DNA of 64,000 nt. Origin: Diadema setosum. Taxonomy: Eukaryota > Echinodermata > Echinoidea > Diadematoida > Diadematidae. Each line of letters opens with the position of its first letter. Positions within the stretch are counted from its first letter, which is position 1. The stretch is taken from assembly GCF_964275005.1 (NCBI RefSeq), contig NC_092688.1, positions 46,989,748 to 47,053,747 on the forward strand. The letters are read 5' to 3'. This document shows, in pieces, positions 1 to 13,300 of this stretch. The position numbers were made by a program, and so were the translations under genes. A model generated the notes under the pieces. The model saw only the letters and a program-made list of their open reading frames with translations. It did no database searches and had not been told where the DNA came from.

Positions 1-264
1 TATCATGAGTATGGGATGCAAAAGGGAAGGTTTGAAAGTCATATACTGAAGCCATGTTTTAAAAGAAGAGAAATATAGATTTTTCTTGACAGCCTGTGGA
101 TGAAGGATGTGGGATATGTTTGAAATATGGCACGAAATCATTCAATGTTGATACCTAATGGCATTACATTTTACACTATCTAATGAATACATGTACATGC
201 ACCCTCCCTGCTGTAATTTCTTCCACATTAGGTTACCTGGTACTCATTTTTCAATATGTTGCTC

Positions 265-1049
265 TTAATCCTAACTAGGCCGGGGGGGGGGGGGGGCTCC
301 GAGGCCCCCCCTCCCTCGACGTTCCGCGCGATGTATCGCTAACGCGAAAAGCTATCGCCGCGACGTTTCATGACTTTTTTCTTTCAAGTCTCCCGCATCT
401 TTTGACACCAAATTTGCGATGCCCAGGTGCGCGGTTTCGAAGTTGCGCATAAATATGTATGTGCATGTCAGACCAAAAATTGCTCAAAAACGTGAATTTG
501 TGTACAATTTCAATGCAAACTGTGCTTACAGGCAAATTTCACAAAAGCATGATTATTTGGGGGTTTTATTGATTAAAATTAATTATTAATATATTTTCTT
601 GTTCGGAATAATGTTGCAAACAAGTTTCATCGAAAAAACAATGGAATCATAAAGTCAAAAAAACAAGGAAATACATAAGAAATTCAAAAAACAATAAAGT
701 ACTTCAGAATTTTTTTCTGATGGCACAATTTTTTTCTCTTATATTTGCTCAGGACACTAAAAAGAATATTTACACAAAAAATGTGCCCATTTTGAGCTTT
801 ATTTAGTGATTTATGCCAAATTGTCTGATTTCATGCATCATCATGCATAAATTAGCATAATTTAGCATAAATGATATTTTTTTTTTTAAAATTTAACTTC
901 ATGGTACTTTAGATTACATCATAGGCAATGTGTGTGCCAATTTTCGTCGCGATCGCGCGGTCGATGGCCGAGATCTGGAGGGGGGGGCCTGAGAGGCCCC
1001 CCCCCCGGCTCTATGATCTTCCTAAATAGCCCGGCCTAGATAGGGTTAA
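265..1049. mobile_element. TTAA-ended foldback element with G/C-run arms
   Basis: The left end (TTAATCCTAACTAGGCCGG at 265) and right end (CCGGCCTAGATAGGGTTAA, ending 1049) are near-perfect inverted repeats that both finish in TTAA. Just inside each end are opposing G and C homopolymer runs (284-296 and about 998-1006). The interior is AT-rich and has no ORF. TTAA ends suggest mobilisation by a piggyBac-type transposase, which is inference. The G/C arms could form a hairpin or quadruplex. Confidence 0.6.
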
Positions 1050-2149
1050 ATACAAAAAAAAACAATCAAACAAGCAAGCAAAAACACCCCTCCCCCCCCC
1101 CCCCCAAAAAAAAAAAAAGAAGAAAAAGAAAAAAGATCTCACTTACCAGTAACTGAAGGATTGGTGCTTGAACATGGTCACCTTTGAAGATGGCCTACAA
1201 GGTGAGAACAAATAAAACTTTGAAGTTATCAGCAACTTAAAGCATTACTGAAATCCATCCTGCCCAACAAAGAAAAGTTCTTTTCAGACATTCCAAGAAA
1301 ATGGGAACAAATTCAACTTTGTCAGTGTTACATCGTCGGTACCCCTAAGGTAAGTTCAGGACAAGGTCAATGCCCGTTCTGACGCAGGTCAATGATCTAA
1401 ACAACAAACTAACAACTAAGGACCTAAGGATATCTTTTTGCTGATAACACTGCAGTTTAGAGGGTGGTAACAAACACTGCTAACCATAACAACAGGCCTC
1501 CAAGAAAACATGGCAGTCATGACATCGTCTACGCAGGACACTGCAGGACAAACATCGCTGTTAGCGTTTCATCTCAAGATACATGGTGAATGTTGTGACG
1601 ATGATCCCCTTTGACTGTGGGCATTGATGTACAGACACACAACAGTACAGTTGAGCCATAATATTACGACACAATGTTGGTAAAAATCTGGACCAACACA
1701 AAGACTATGCAAAAACAAACAATGAATGGATGATGGTGAAGAGAACAGTGTCCGGCAAGAAGGGGGAAAAAGGCACCCAAGCAGTTTTGAGTCCAAGCAA
1801 ATATCTCAAGTTTTACCACACCAGTAATATAAAAAATTTGCACAAAACACTTTCTCACATGTATTTTATCATACAATGTAAATTTGAACCACACTGACTG
1901 ATTGTTGCTGTTGGGTAACATTCTGCATTTTTATAATACTTTTTTATGTGATGCTAGTGTACTTTTGCACTGTCCAAAGTCAAACAGATGTAAGTTTTAA
2001 CACTTTTAGTAATTACAAGTGTCGGAAAATCATTGGAAAATCTTGATGACTTGAAATGCTGCTCTGTACACAAGCACAGTACGAATACATTCAGGGGGTG
2101 GTCATTTGGTCTGAATGAAGCAACACAGCGGCTTTTTCTATGGTGTCGT

Positions 2150-2760
2150 TGAAAAGCTAAATTCTTTTTTTCTCTCTTTTCCTCGGTCAAGTCTTGCATT
2201 AGCGGCTGTAGCTTCAACGCAGTTGTGCGCATGGGTGAGTGTGTGCTGCTGCTTATATCTTTCTCTTTCTTTTCTATCTTTGCTTTCATTTTCAGGTAGA
2301 ATCTATCCCTAAATTTCCCTTTCCTTCCCATCAATCATTTCTTTCTGGTTTCCTCTTGTCTAACTTTCTCAGTTTCCTATTTGACTGTACTTTCTGCCTA
2401 ATTATTCTTTGTTTTCTTCATGGATATGATTCTTTCTATCCTTCCCAATTATCTATGCTTTCATCCAGTTTTGATTCATCTCTCATTCTATTATTCTACC
2501 TAGTGCTTTTCTGTTTTCAATCTATATTTTTCTCTTTGCTTTCCTCTTTTCTTTTCAAACAAATCCATCCCTCCCTTGCTTTCCTTTATAATGCAAGTTT
2601 CTCTTCTTTTTTTCCTTCCATCATCTTTTAGTGAACTCTCTATTTTATAAACCTTTTGTCTTATTTTTTCTAGTTTTTTAAATATGTTTACTTTTATTTT
2701 CATCCTTTCCCCATTTTTACTAGTCTTTTTTTTTTTAATGGAGTTACCCTTGTCTTATAA
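2150..2760 (+). repeat. Pyrimidine-rich (TTTC/CCTT) tract
   Basis: About 600 bases are overwhelmingly T and C on the plus strand, with irregular CTTTC/TTCCT units. Reading frames across it are low-complexity (Phe/Leu/Ser) and are not considered coding. Confidence 0.6.
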
Positions 2761-2785
2761 CCACATTTTTCACAATCTTCTTTCA

Positions 2786-2808
2786 TGCACACACACACAC
2801 ACACACAC
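2786..2808. repeat. (CA)n microsatellite
   Basis: Uninterrupted alternating C and A, about 11 units. Confidence 0.9.
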
Positions 2809-3719
2809 GAACAACCTTAATCCTTATCGATCGCTCGTACCACAACTCGGTAGCCTACAAGCTGAGAAAGGCGGAAAAAAGGAATACATGTATCTTTTTA
2901 AAGATACCACAGAAAAACTTGCTCTGATCCCTGTGAGATAGCTACAATCAGATCAATCGCGGGGCTTGCTGCTAGCTGCCGTAAACATGTTTTATACACT
3001 GTGCTAGCTGCGCCGTCTGATCTGTGGCTGTTCAACACAGTTATCGCAGAGTGAACTAGAATCTAGCTGCTATTGACATATTCCGACAAGTGAAAACGGT
3101 GAAAAATTCCTTTTCTACTGGACTTGAATCTCACTCAGATGCAAATATTTGAGGCTGTTGGATATTCAGAGTAAGTTTACGGTTTGTGCATGTTTGGAGA
3201 TCATTTGACAAACAGGTGCGAAAGTGGCGTAATTTAACTATTACCTGGTTACAGAGATCCGTCCTAGCACCTTTTTAATTTTGTTTTTATATATTTCATG
3301 AATATGTGGATCTAAAACGAACCTACATTACATCCATGCTTCTTCTTCACTCAGCACTTTATAGCACATTCATCAGGCACATTTGTTTGACTTTCCAAAT
3401 GCAATGCAATGTGTGTCATAAATTTACTCATTGAACATGTTGAACATTTTGAGATTCACAGCCAGACTGCCAAGTCACCACCAATCATGCCAATGCACCA
3501 AGTTGACCAACGATATCAAAACAACATCAGGATCTGAGGCATTCTCACTAATTTTACGCGTGTGACATACCTCAAGACATGCAGAAGTTAACAAGTTGCT
3601 CATTTTGTGTTGTGCGTCTTTTCATTCACTTCTTCCACCAAGACGTTCTTGCTTTTCAGTCCAGATATTCGTCCTCCAGCAGTAGCAGTCACGACTCGGG
3701 AATACCTTTTCTACTTCAT

Positions 3720-3990
3720 TCAGCAGGTTCCTGCCCGTTCGCGCTTTGACCAATGACGAAATACACGTTACGTACGTACACACGTACACCGCAGCGCAGT
3801 ACACTTCAAATCGCTCCCGCCAAGTGGCGCGAATTCAACTGCGGCAAGTCCAGTCACGATCAACACAATTTGATTGTGCGCGCGTTGCGAGTGCACGTTT
3901 ATTGAATTGGCCACGCACTGTAACAGAAACAAAAAGGAGTAGTCTTGAATTCTGTCCCGTCTCGGCAGAATTTCTAGCGACAACAGTTTC
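3720..3990. promoter_or_regulatory. CpG-richer patch with CCAAT and E2F-like motifs
   Basis: This patch has more CpG than its surroundings. It carries a CCAAT box (GACCAATGACG around 3748) preceded by TTCGCGCTTTG, and GGCGCGAATT near 3826, which resembles an E2F site. It could be the promoter of an unseen upstream gene pointing left, or part of an old repeat. No transcript or exon supports either reading. Confidence 0.2.
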
Positions 3991-4628
3991 ATCGAACTTT
4001 CGATTCTTTTTATGTTTCATTTGGGCTAAGGCCTATTTTACATAAACTACTCAAAGCATCTTATGATATTTCAAGCCAAAATCGCCATTATCAATTGTAG
4101 AGAACTTCGATAGCCTTGTACTAAAAACAACTCAGTATTTCATCAGGGTACACTCAAGTAGGATCACGTCCTGAGAATCCGTGGAACATTTTCTTCAACG
4201 TGTAGGCCTAAATCTTTAAATGTAATATTATACTATTTATCTAACTCTATTCAGTTAACTCAGCTACTTTTAAGACTATTGCATGGTTTACACTACACAA
4301 ACCTCTTTGTTCTATTTTTCGCCGTCGACACTGTCCCTTGGGGGGGGGGGGATGTTAGGACATATTATGTGAAATTAAGTTCATCAGGATCACGTGCATT
4401 AAAAATCGACTTTTTGATTAAAACATAATTTTCACGCAAAAATATCGTTCCCATGGGTGGCCTATGGCTGTTGAGACACCATGGAGAGATTGTCAGATTT
4501 TCCACAAACTTTCACTGAGTGATTCACCAATCTATCGGCATGTATCCCGTATAAAACACTACAGGCCTTACATCTCAGTCTATAGGATACAATTACCATA
4601 GGAGGCTGGAAAATATAGGACCTCATTA

Positions 4629-5505
4629 TTAAATCCACCCGGATGTAATCCACCCCAAACATAAATAAGATTCAAAAGAAAGAGAAAAAATATTCCTTAC
4701 AACCAGCACGATACAAAAATGACAAAAATCGCATAACAAGAAATAAGGAAAATATGACATCTTGAAATTTCACATTTTTTTTCGGAAAACATTTTTGACC
4801 AGTCCTTATGAATATTCAAATGAGCGAGTTGACGATGTAAGGTCAGTCCCCTCACAGTTTTTTTTTTTTTTATGTATGTTATATATGAAATTCGGGAAAA
4901 TTGTTATTTTGAAATACAAGTTAAAGCTTATTCTCATACCACTGATTAACAGACAAGCATTTGTTCAGGCTTTTTTATTTTTAGTAGTTTAAGTTTTCAG
5001 GATTTATAAATTTGAAATATTGTCATTTCTATCACGAAATGAATATAAGAAATTGTGAGAGACATGGTCAACTTGCTCATAATATTTATAAAGACTGGCC
5101 AAGAAATGTTTAAAAAAATGAAATTTCAAAATGTCGCATTATATGTGGGGGCGCTGTGGCATAGTGGATAAGACTCCCGACTCCGATCGGAGGACCCGAG
5201 TTCGAATCCCGCCCAGTGCTTACGTCCTTGGACAAGATGTTTTTACCCACTGTGTCTCTCTCGACCCAGGTGTATAAATGGGTACCTGGCAACGCTAGGG
5301 TAATAATAATAGCAGGGCCCTCTGGTAGAGCAGTGGCAACACTGAAGAGGCTACCCTGGGTAAATAAGACCTTATTATTATTATTATTATTATATATCTT
5401 CCTCCCATTTAGTGTCACTTTTGTAACTTTCTGTGTAGAGAATTAATTTTGTCTCTTTCTTTTGAAGTTTATTTATTTCGGTTTTGGGGTGGATTTCCCC
5501 TTTAA
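4629..5505. mobile_element. TTAA-ended foldback element, interrupted by a SINE
   Basis: The left arm (AATCCACCCCAAACATAAAT from about 4646, with AAAGAAAGAG further in) is mirrored by the right arm ending TTTCCCCTTTAA at 5505. An inner pair is also inverted: CTTGAAATTTCACATTTTTT near 4762 against AAAAAAATGAAATTTCAAAA near 5113. Both outer ends contain TTAA. A tRNA-derived SINE (5147-5396) interrupts the right arm. A diverged partial copy of the same family lies at about 12958-13126. Confidence 0.55.
5147..5396 (+). mobile_element. tRNA-derived SINE with (ATT)n tail
   Basis: The head has a tRNA-like A box (TGGCATAGTGG, 5157-5167) and a B box (GAGTTCGAATCCC, about 5198-5210), so it resembles a tRNA with an internal RNA polymerase III promoter. 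A non-tRNA body follows (CTTGGACAAGATGTTTTTAC, then AAATGGGTACCTGGC), and it ends in an ATT microsatellite (about 5374-5394). This structure is typical of SINEs common in marine invertebrates. It is a transposon copy, not a functional tRNA gene. Confidence 0.85.
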
Positions 5506-5837
5506 TAGCATTTTGACTGGATTTGGATCCGTTTAAGTGACTAACGTATAACTGCCTTATACAAAGCAAGAGTGCTACGATATGCAATAAGCCGCGCGAA
5601 CAAAGTTCCTGTATTTTCTCGGTCTCCAACCTTATTATGTTTCGAGCTTCATCTCTCAACTATGGTGGTATCACTCCATCACCTTTGTTTTGACTCTTTT
5701 CCCTCTAGATGCTAACCTGGTTTTGTATACCTTAAAACTCCAGTATCATTATTTGTCGTTTTGGTGTTAAGAGACGGTATACTTCTGGTTGATCGTATTT
5801 TAACTTTTTGTGAGATAGGTAATGAGAGACCACTTAT

Positions 5838-5945
5838 GAAATGCTAATAATGATGATGCATGGTGATGACGATTATCATGAAAACCATAAAAGAAGTGAT
5901 GGTGAAAACAAGATGATGATGATGGTGATGATGATGACAATGACG
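5838..5945 (+). repeat. GAT-rich trinucleotide tract
   Basis: Imperfect GATGAT/GGTGAT repeats, with no coding signal. Confidence 0.7.
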
Positions 5946-6069
5946 ATATAACTTCTTGTAATCACAAAAATAATAGTGCCGTATAGAGTCAAAAATTTGT
6001 GGTCAAATTAAGAAATATCGTTTGTCTCACCTCCCTGGATTCACCCTCCAAATGCTATCCACGGCCCCT

Positions 6070-6246
6070 CGCGCGCGCGCGTACACACACACACACACAC
6101 ACACACACTACACACGCCACACACCACTACACACACTACACACACACACACACACACGCACACACACATACACACACATACACACATGCACTACATAGAC
6201 TCCCCAGAGCAACTCATCACGGGGCGAAGGGGGGGGGGGGGGGGGG
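6070..6246 (+). repeat. (CG)/(CA)n microsatellite followed by a poly-G run
   Basis: A short CG run leads into interrupted CA repeats to about 6187. A run of about 17 G lies near 6230-6246. Reading frames here are low-complexity artefacts. Confidence 0.85.
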
Positions 6247-6590
6247 AGGAGAGAGGAGTTAATGCATGGGGAGTATTCTGGACCAATTTGAGTACATAAA
6301 TATGTGTATTTTTTCAGTTTTACTTCTTATATAACACTTTCTGTAAAATCAGAACAAAAAAATACAGAAAGAAAAATGACTACACAATACCATAACCTGG
6401 AAAATAATGATCACAATAAGCCTCAGTATTACAAATAGGGCCTAATGTTATCACATTTAAAAGTGTTCGGAGACAAACAGAAAGGCTATGTCCTGTGAAT
6501 AATAAAAGTCTTGTCCCCATACGATTTCATTTAAGATATCAAAATATTGTTGATTTAAGAACATTACTATGAATTAGTACACACATACAT

Positions 6591-6594
<4 letters not shown>

Positions 6595-6632
<38 letters not shown>
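6595..6632. repeat. (CA)n microsatellite at the 3' end of a LINE fragment
   Basis: CA repeat directly downstream, on the minus strand, of the LINE reverse-transcriptase remnant. It may be the element's simple-repeat tail. Confidence 0.75.
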
Positions 6633-6633
<1 letters not shown>

Positions 6634-6639
6634 ACATTG

Positions 6640-7335
6640 TTGTATAAAAGAACAATTTATACAATTTCAGCATAGGCTTGTGTTTTATGAAACGCAATCA
6701 TATTTTCTTTTACACATTTAAACAATAAACTCTGTCTTATTTCAACCGGAATGGTATTCCAAATTGTGGGTCTATGAAAAAGTAGGGGCCTATATCGAAT
6801 TAATATGATGTCGTGGTTCTTGACCGCACAAGGCATGCAGTGTAAGCATATATCTTCGATTCTCATCATATCTTCTGTTATCACTCATGATATGAAAAAG
6901 ATTGATAAAACGATGTGGTAGCATTTTCCTAAAACATTAAATATATAAAAATTGCACTTTGAAAATCAAATATATCATTAGATATTAAAATCTTCAGACT
7001 AAAAGATATAGGCGATGTGTGGGCAAGGAAATCACAGTGATAAATAATACGAACCATCTTTTTTTTCTGCAATAAAACAATCTCCTGGCATTGGTCATAC
7101 CTGAATTTATCCAAGCTATTGCACAGTAGTTTAAATGAAGTAATGCCAGAGTGTTATAAAGAAGAAGCAACATCTCTGACAGAAATCGTAATTCATATTG
7201 GACCTAATATAGGCCTACCCCCAAATTTTTTGACAATTTGTTGCAGACGACGCCAGTATGTTAGTTTTATTGAAGTTTGTTATCGATTGTCACACCAGGA
7301 AATTTAGTCAAACGAACATGATCACAGTGTAAATC
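6640..7335 (-). pseudogene. Non-LTR retrotransposon (LINE) ORF2 3'-terminal fragment
   Basis: Read on the minus strand with frame changes, the translation gives the end of a LINE reverse transcriptase. A GVTIDNKL-type motif appears near 7290, a YNTLALLHLNYCAIAW-type segment near 7150, and LLQKKKMVRIIYHCDFLAHT around 7020-7070. The C-terminal RPTIWNTIPVEIR segment near 6765 corresponds to the GPKLWNSLP motif of this family. Stops and frameshifts break it and the 5' portion is missing, so it is a dead 5'-truncated copy, as expected from LINE insertion. The clade (CR1/L2/Jockey-like) cannot be fixed by eye. Confidence 0.75.
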
Positions 7336-7599
7336 GGCTGCCTGTAAATCTTCAACTGTAGGGCCTAATCTTAATTTCATTGATATCTATCTACATTTCA
7401 GTAAAATACAGATGTACCATGTAATTTGTTTTCTTGGCGTTTATATTAGGGTATGCCTTTACAGACTAAGAAATTGGCGTACATGTTTTACTGGATAGCC
7501 AACACGAGGGTGCAATAGCATTCCTCGGGAGACTGGTAGAAAACACATCTTTCTATTTACTACGTGCGGTGTCAAACGCTACTGCTCACATTGAGATAT

Positions 7600-8077
7600 T
7601 GATTTCAGTCAAAATTTGTCACCGTTGTATTATTTTGTACAGTAGATTGAGTGGACACTCGAGAGCGAGCAAGTGGCCGTGAAAAGTGAATATTTGTGAA
7701 TTTCTTAAGGATTCCTGTGTGTAGCATTATTGGGTGATTTGGATGTATTCAGAAGGAACAACAAATTTGTGTCAGGCGAATGGGGCAGGATGTAAGAAGT
7801 GAGAATGCGAGTTTTGCCCAAAATACACCCGACAAATGTGACATGCCATTCGCATGATGCATGCAATGAACGGGAGTTACGGATGAATGGATGGGCGTGC
7901 TCTGGGGACGCGGCGGTGGACTGTTGTGTGTAGCCAGGAAGTGCCCGGTCTGTGCGCGGGATCCACAACGCTCTGCCTCTCTGCTGGCTAGTTGATACCC
8001 TCACCGAATTCTGTCCCGAGGCGAGGGAACTCGAATTTTGCTAGACTGTTGTTGTGAGTGACATTCAAACAGCCATC
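7600..8077 (+). promoter_or_regulatory. Presumptive merlin promoter and 5' UTR
   Basis: This stretch directly precedes the merlin start and is richer in GC than the flanking introns. It contains an ETS-like GCCAGGAAGTG at about 7933-7943. I see no TATA box. An in-frame TAG at 8042-8044 shows the reading frame cannot extend upstream without splicing. The transcription start is not determinable. Confidence 0.4.
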
Positions 8078-8158
8078 ATGTCGCTAATGCGACGATCGGC
8101 GAAAACTTTCACGGTCCGAGTACAGACTATGGACGCTGAATTGGAGTTCAGTATCGAT
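8078..8158 (+). CDS. Merlin exon 1 (residues 1-27)
   Basis: Encodes [15 protein letters not shown] then [11 protein letters not shown]. The basic leader before KTFTVRV is the short extension that separates merlin from ezrin/radixin/moesin. The donor GTGAGT follows 8158. A second in-frame ATG (codon 4) has a weaker context. Confidence 0.93.
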
Positions 8159-10266
8159 GTGAGTCTGTTGACTTTTGTAAAGAATTGTCTAATTAGGCCT
8201 AAATTATCTAACGTTAAATATCATTTCATGTGTTACTGAGTGTTACATCACGATTTGTGAGACTGGTAGTGGAACGGAATTCCGCGGAAGAATGTCAACA
8301 ATGATGTATTGATGAGTTAATGCTTGCTGTTAGTGTTGTGTTGTGTTGTGTTTGATTGTAGTTGATGCAATGCAACCAGACAGTCATGTGGCTAGAGCTT
8401 TCTGATCACCCCGTTGTCTGGTTGTACAAGAACAATAAATATCAATCGGTCAATATAAATGTAGACCGATAAATCTGCCTGTCTTTAATGCATTGGTCCT
8501 CCTCTCTGGGGAGATAGGAGGGGATTCCGTGAAGCCAGACGTAGTTTCCACGGAACATATCATTTATCATAAAATGGAGACCGATCTTTCACTATTTCAG
8601 TCAAAGTATCACTAGATCTGTCTATCACCCCTCATTTGATTATTTTTTTCTTCCAGATTTTACATTTCTATCTGTAGACAATAATTAGACCATCTACAGT
8701 AGGAGAGTGGATTGTATCACTGAACTCTTTTTATTTTTTCATGGCTCTGAATTCCATACTCGGAGGTGAAATTGCAGCCAAGAAAAAAACAGTTATTCAC
8801 ATAGTCCTGAAAATTATGAATTTAGCAAAAATTCTGAAAATTATTCCCTCCAGTTTTCTTAAAATAGACATCAAGTGTAAATTTACCCCTCTACAAAAAG
8901 TTATCTTTCTGCACGGTGTAAAACCACATTATAATTCTGGACACGATTTTCGAAATGGAATAATCAACATCTTTCACATCTTGTCCTTGCACCAGAATCA
9001 CAATCCCTACAATACCCTACACAGTCGTACTGAGTGGACGACAAAGAAAAATCAGCAATGAGGCTGAAATTTCGCATTGTGCGACCGGTAAAGGTCTAAC
9101 ACCGTCTAACATGAACATTTGTAACAATGCCCGAGACACATAACATCTCATGATAAATTGACATCTACGGATATAACTCCAAGGTGAAATGTGAGTTTCT
9201 TGGCATTTTTATATTTTTCTGTCACATTTATTTATTTTTTATTTATTTTTTTTTTGTGATTTCGGCCCATAATTACAACGCTCTGTGAGGCTAGTCTACA
9301 AAGTCCCATGCATATATTTGAATGTCATTAGTACGCAGAGATGTGCACATGGGGAATTAGCATGCCGTCTGGTAATACCATACCTGTATACGTTGTATGT
9401 CTACTTCAAAAGGAGAAAGAATTGTAGCTGCATCCAAGAAATGTAAAGTTTAGAAAGACTTCCAAAATTCAACCCCTGTATCCTTTTTGCGTGTGGTTAA
9501 AGTTACTGGTACCGATACACTAGCAGTATCTACTATGGCCCGCAACACAGGATGTCTATACTAGAAAAGTCAAGCAAGGCAATGCTTTTGTGCATTTCGA
9601 AAGAGGGAATGTTTTCTTCTGAAATATACATACGTACCTTTGGAAAATACTGAAAGCAGGCGTACGATGCCTCAGTATTCAGCTCCAAATTCTGTTTCAT
9701 TTGTTAAAAAGAAACCAAAGTCCAAATATGATTCAAATGTGGATTGAGTGAATGCAGCAATATTAGTAGAACACATCAGTGTGAGTTTGAGCAAAATTGG
9801 GCAATTGATTCAGGAGTTATGAAAATAAAGAAAAATGAACATATTTTCATTTTTCTAGCATAATGAAAGAGCACTTGACTTAATGTCTCTTTAGAAAACA
9901 TAGCAAATAATGTTACCCTTGACATACGTAAATATAAAAAACAACGGAATGTGTATTTTTCATGAAAAGTGAAATTTTGTGGAATTCTCCCTATATTTTC
10001 TTTATAATATTGTCCAAAATGATGTCATGAACTGCAGTAGTCTCCTGATGCAGTAATGACAGCACTGAAACTACATAAAAATTTATAACTTTTGAATTGA
10101 TTGTTCAATTTTCCTCAAACTTTCACTTTAAATGTGTTCTGCTAATTATTGCTGCTTTCACTCAATCCACTTTAAATGTTTGGGCTTTGGTTTCCTTTAC
10201 TGTAAATGGCTGGACAGTGCATGCCCATATTTTACTACTACTAGTATGACAGGGCCTTCACACACA

Positions 10267-10303
<37 letters not shown>

Positions 10304-13300
10304 CTACAAACAAACTGGAACAGATTGCCTCCTAGTGTTGTTGAAGCTTCCTCAATTAATAATTTCAAAGATTTATTGGATAGACATTGGAGCGGGGAAA
10401 AATTCAAAACCTCTGCTCCTCAATGCACATAAAGCAACAAAGTTGAAGATAATTACATTACATGTATGTTGGGACCGGAATACTACAGGACCAGTCCTCT
10501 ACTTCTGTATCAGATGTGATGTGATGTGATTAGTACCCTTGTGTACACTCAAGGAATCAATGTCCCTACAGTACAAGACTATTTCATGGTTACCGTATTT
10601 GTACATTATTTAAAGGCACATGGTCCCAGTGGTTTAGTCAAATGTGTACGCGGGTGCACGGCGTAAGTTTCCTATAGAGACCTACGCTATCAACTCCTCT
10701 TTAGTGCAGTAAATGCTTTAGCCCATTTCCCCGAGTCCGAAGAAGTCCGATCCACTGTAGTCAGTGGTCCGATCACAGTTCGGCTCATGATTCGGCTGAG
10801 GGGTATGACAGCTTCAGCAAACTTCTTTTGTGATGTCATAAATGAGAAGCACATATATATGCACGCACCCTGGCATTACTACAGACTGCGTGATGCGCAG
10901 AGAAGACAACGAAGGCAACGTTACCTAGCAACACCTATGCGCTTTACTCTTGATGACAGCTCAACTTCGGCCATCTTCGTATCAATGCTAATGGTGATCG
11001 GCAGTATCATCAACAGCGCCCTCTACACTACCGGGACTATGCACCTTTAAAGAGAATTGTTGTACCTCATTGTTGTGATTGTAGAAATGACCCAGGAATT
11101 GTAACATCAGTTTAGTGATAGTGTGAACACAATGAAGGATTGAAAGCAAGAGATGTTACCATACAAGTGTAGCATTCAAACCCTCATGTTTTTAATTGTT
11201 GTTGTTTCTTTCAAACTGGCTGCTGTTTCTTCAGTTGCCTTCAGATTTTCATTGATGGATCATTCCTCTTGGAGATCTGAAAGTAGATTGCTGTGAATAC
11301 ATGGTGATGGACTGATAATAATGTTACTTTAAATCTGCATTCTGTCTTTATCAGAAAAAAAAAAACAACCAGAAAAAAAAAAAAACACGAAATGTAGTTT
11401 TGTTGCCTATACATAGTGTTTTATGTACATTTGTACACTAAATTAGTGTCCATGATCTTGAAGAGTATAAATGCCCAGGCCCAGGGTACCAAATTTTTGG
11501 AGCAAATTTATGGAAAATCAGTAACAGGTCATCATGAATGAGACAGGGGAGAAGATGAATATTGTGATGTAACGTCATGTCATTGATTCCTGTACAATAC
11601 AGGGTACAGGGTACACTGTAGAGCTAGGTTTTGAAAGATTTCACAAACATAAAGTACACACTTACCTACTGTATAATATACACTGAACTTCTTACAAATT
11701 AAATTTGAAGAATTGAAAATTATGCATTTTATCAAAAATCATCCATGGCAGCCCGCAGGCTTACAATTGCAGACATCTTCACATAAAGCCAATTTGAATA
11801 CATTGAATTATGTGCAAAGCAATAGAATCTATGTACTGTAGAATTCAAAAAAAAAAAATTAAAAATCTTACCTACATCTGAGCATTAGATTTGAGCAATT
11901 CATAATTTTGTCAATATGGCATACATTTTGTACTGTGACAGTAATATTGCAATACAGGTCATTCACTGGATCTTTGGCACAAAAGACAAATTACAAACAC
12001 AATACCTGCACATGTATTCATCCCATGCAAGGAATATCAAAAGCGAGTCAAGTCATTGTTTCATTTTGATTTCAAGATACTCATTGTCAGCCTGTGTGGT
12101 GAGACATTGGAAATAGAACACTTCTCACCAGGCATAGAATGACATGTTTGGGTTCATTGTACTTTCAGAGTAATATGAGTGCATTTTTGAAATACCAGTG
12201 GTGGGTAATTTCGTGACAGACATAACATGCATGGTTGTGGTTAGTCAACTCCAGAGAACTGTTTGTGTTTTGGCAAGTGTTCCACACGCCAGCCAGCCGG
12301 TAGTGCGTAAAAGCGTCCTTGAAAGAGTGAACATCTTGTTTGTGTTATGCAAGTTACTGGTGCATGTCGTGCAGTCTAAATAAAATGCCAAACACTCTGG
12401 TCTGTCACGTTAATGTAGAGACTATTTTTAAATGTCAAAATGAGGCTGTTTCTGTATGAGGTTACAACAGCTCTGTGCAATTCGCCTTGTACAAACTCAC
12501 AAAGCCAGGGTAAGCGTCTAGCTGCCGTGTCCATGTGCTCATATTCTGAAACTTAGTAAAGTTATTTATCACATTTGAATCAGAATGTAAGGGACCTATC
12601 ACATCATAACCCTGATAAAAACAGAAGCATTGAAGCCAAGTAAACTAAAAAAGAAAAGAAAAAGGAGAAGAGTATTACTCTGAAATGTACATGTATTCAT
12701 ACTCTAATATTTTTGTGTTACTTCTTTTCTCTCTCCTCTGCAGCATTCATTTCTAGGATCCACTAACATTGTAATCCCCCTCCCCTTTACTTTGGCTCGT
12801 GCTTCTGACAACTTCTAACCCATGGAGTACCTACACTGTAGTGTACAAACTGTACTTTTTTCAGAAGCAACCCAGGAAAACCTTGTCACGATGCGAGAGA
12901 AAACATACATGAAAAATTGTGAGGGCATGACATCATCATCAACTCACTCATTGAATATTCGTAAGGTTTTGTCAAAAAAATCATGTTTTCCCCCAAAATG
13001 TGAAATTTCAAAACGTTATATCTTCCACATCATGTATCACATTTTTTGTCATTTTTGGAATGTTAGGGATTTTTTTCTATCTTTCTTTCAGAGTTTATCT
13101 ATTTTTGGAGTTGATTTCTTCTTTAACCGGTTAAGGATGAGTCATGAGTATACTCGTGTAGGGGTCTGTGGGAAATGTGAAATATGACATTTATTCATTT
13201 GCTTACTTTTACCATTTTGCAAAAGTGCAATTCTTTGGAAGACTAGATTCAGAGCTCTGTGTAATGGCATACATGTACATGTATACAGCAACTCTCTTTT

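Larger units (their letters stand above)
1..8077. other. Upstream non-coding region of merlin
   Basis: No exon of a recognisable conserved protein is visible on either strand. The region holds a foldback element (265-1049), a pyrimidine-rich tract (2150-2760), a CpG-richer patch (3720-3990), a foldback element split by a SINE (4629-5505), GAT and CA microsatellites (5838-6246), a LINE 3' fragment on the minus strand (6640-7335), and the presumptive merlin promoter and 5' UTR (about 7600-8077). In 1050-2150, 2810-3720, 4000-4600 and 5506-5838 I see nothing beyond AT-rich sequence. A non-coding first exon of merlin could lie here and would not be detectable by eye. Confidence 0.6.

Noticed and set aside
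2239..2631. 130-codon Phe/Leu/Ser ORF resembling membrane segments
   Set aside because: Encoded by a pyrimidine-rich tract. The hydrophobicity comes from TTT/CTT/TCT codons.
5147..5222. Possible tRNA gene with A and B boxes
   Set aside because: It is followed by a SINE body and microsatellite tail and cannot be paired into a clean cloverleaf end. It is a tRNA-derived SINE.
5999..6262. His/Thr-rich ORF
   Set aside because: A translated CA microsatellite and G-run.
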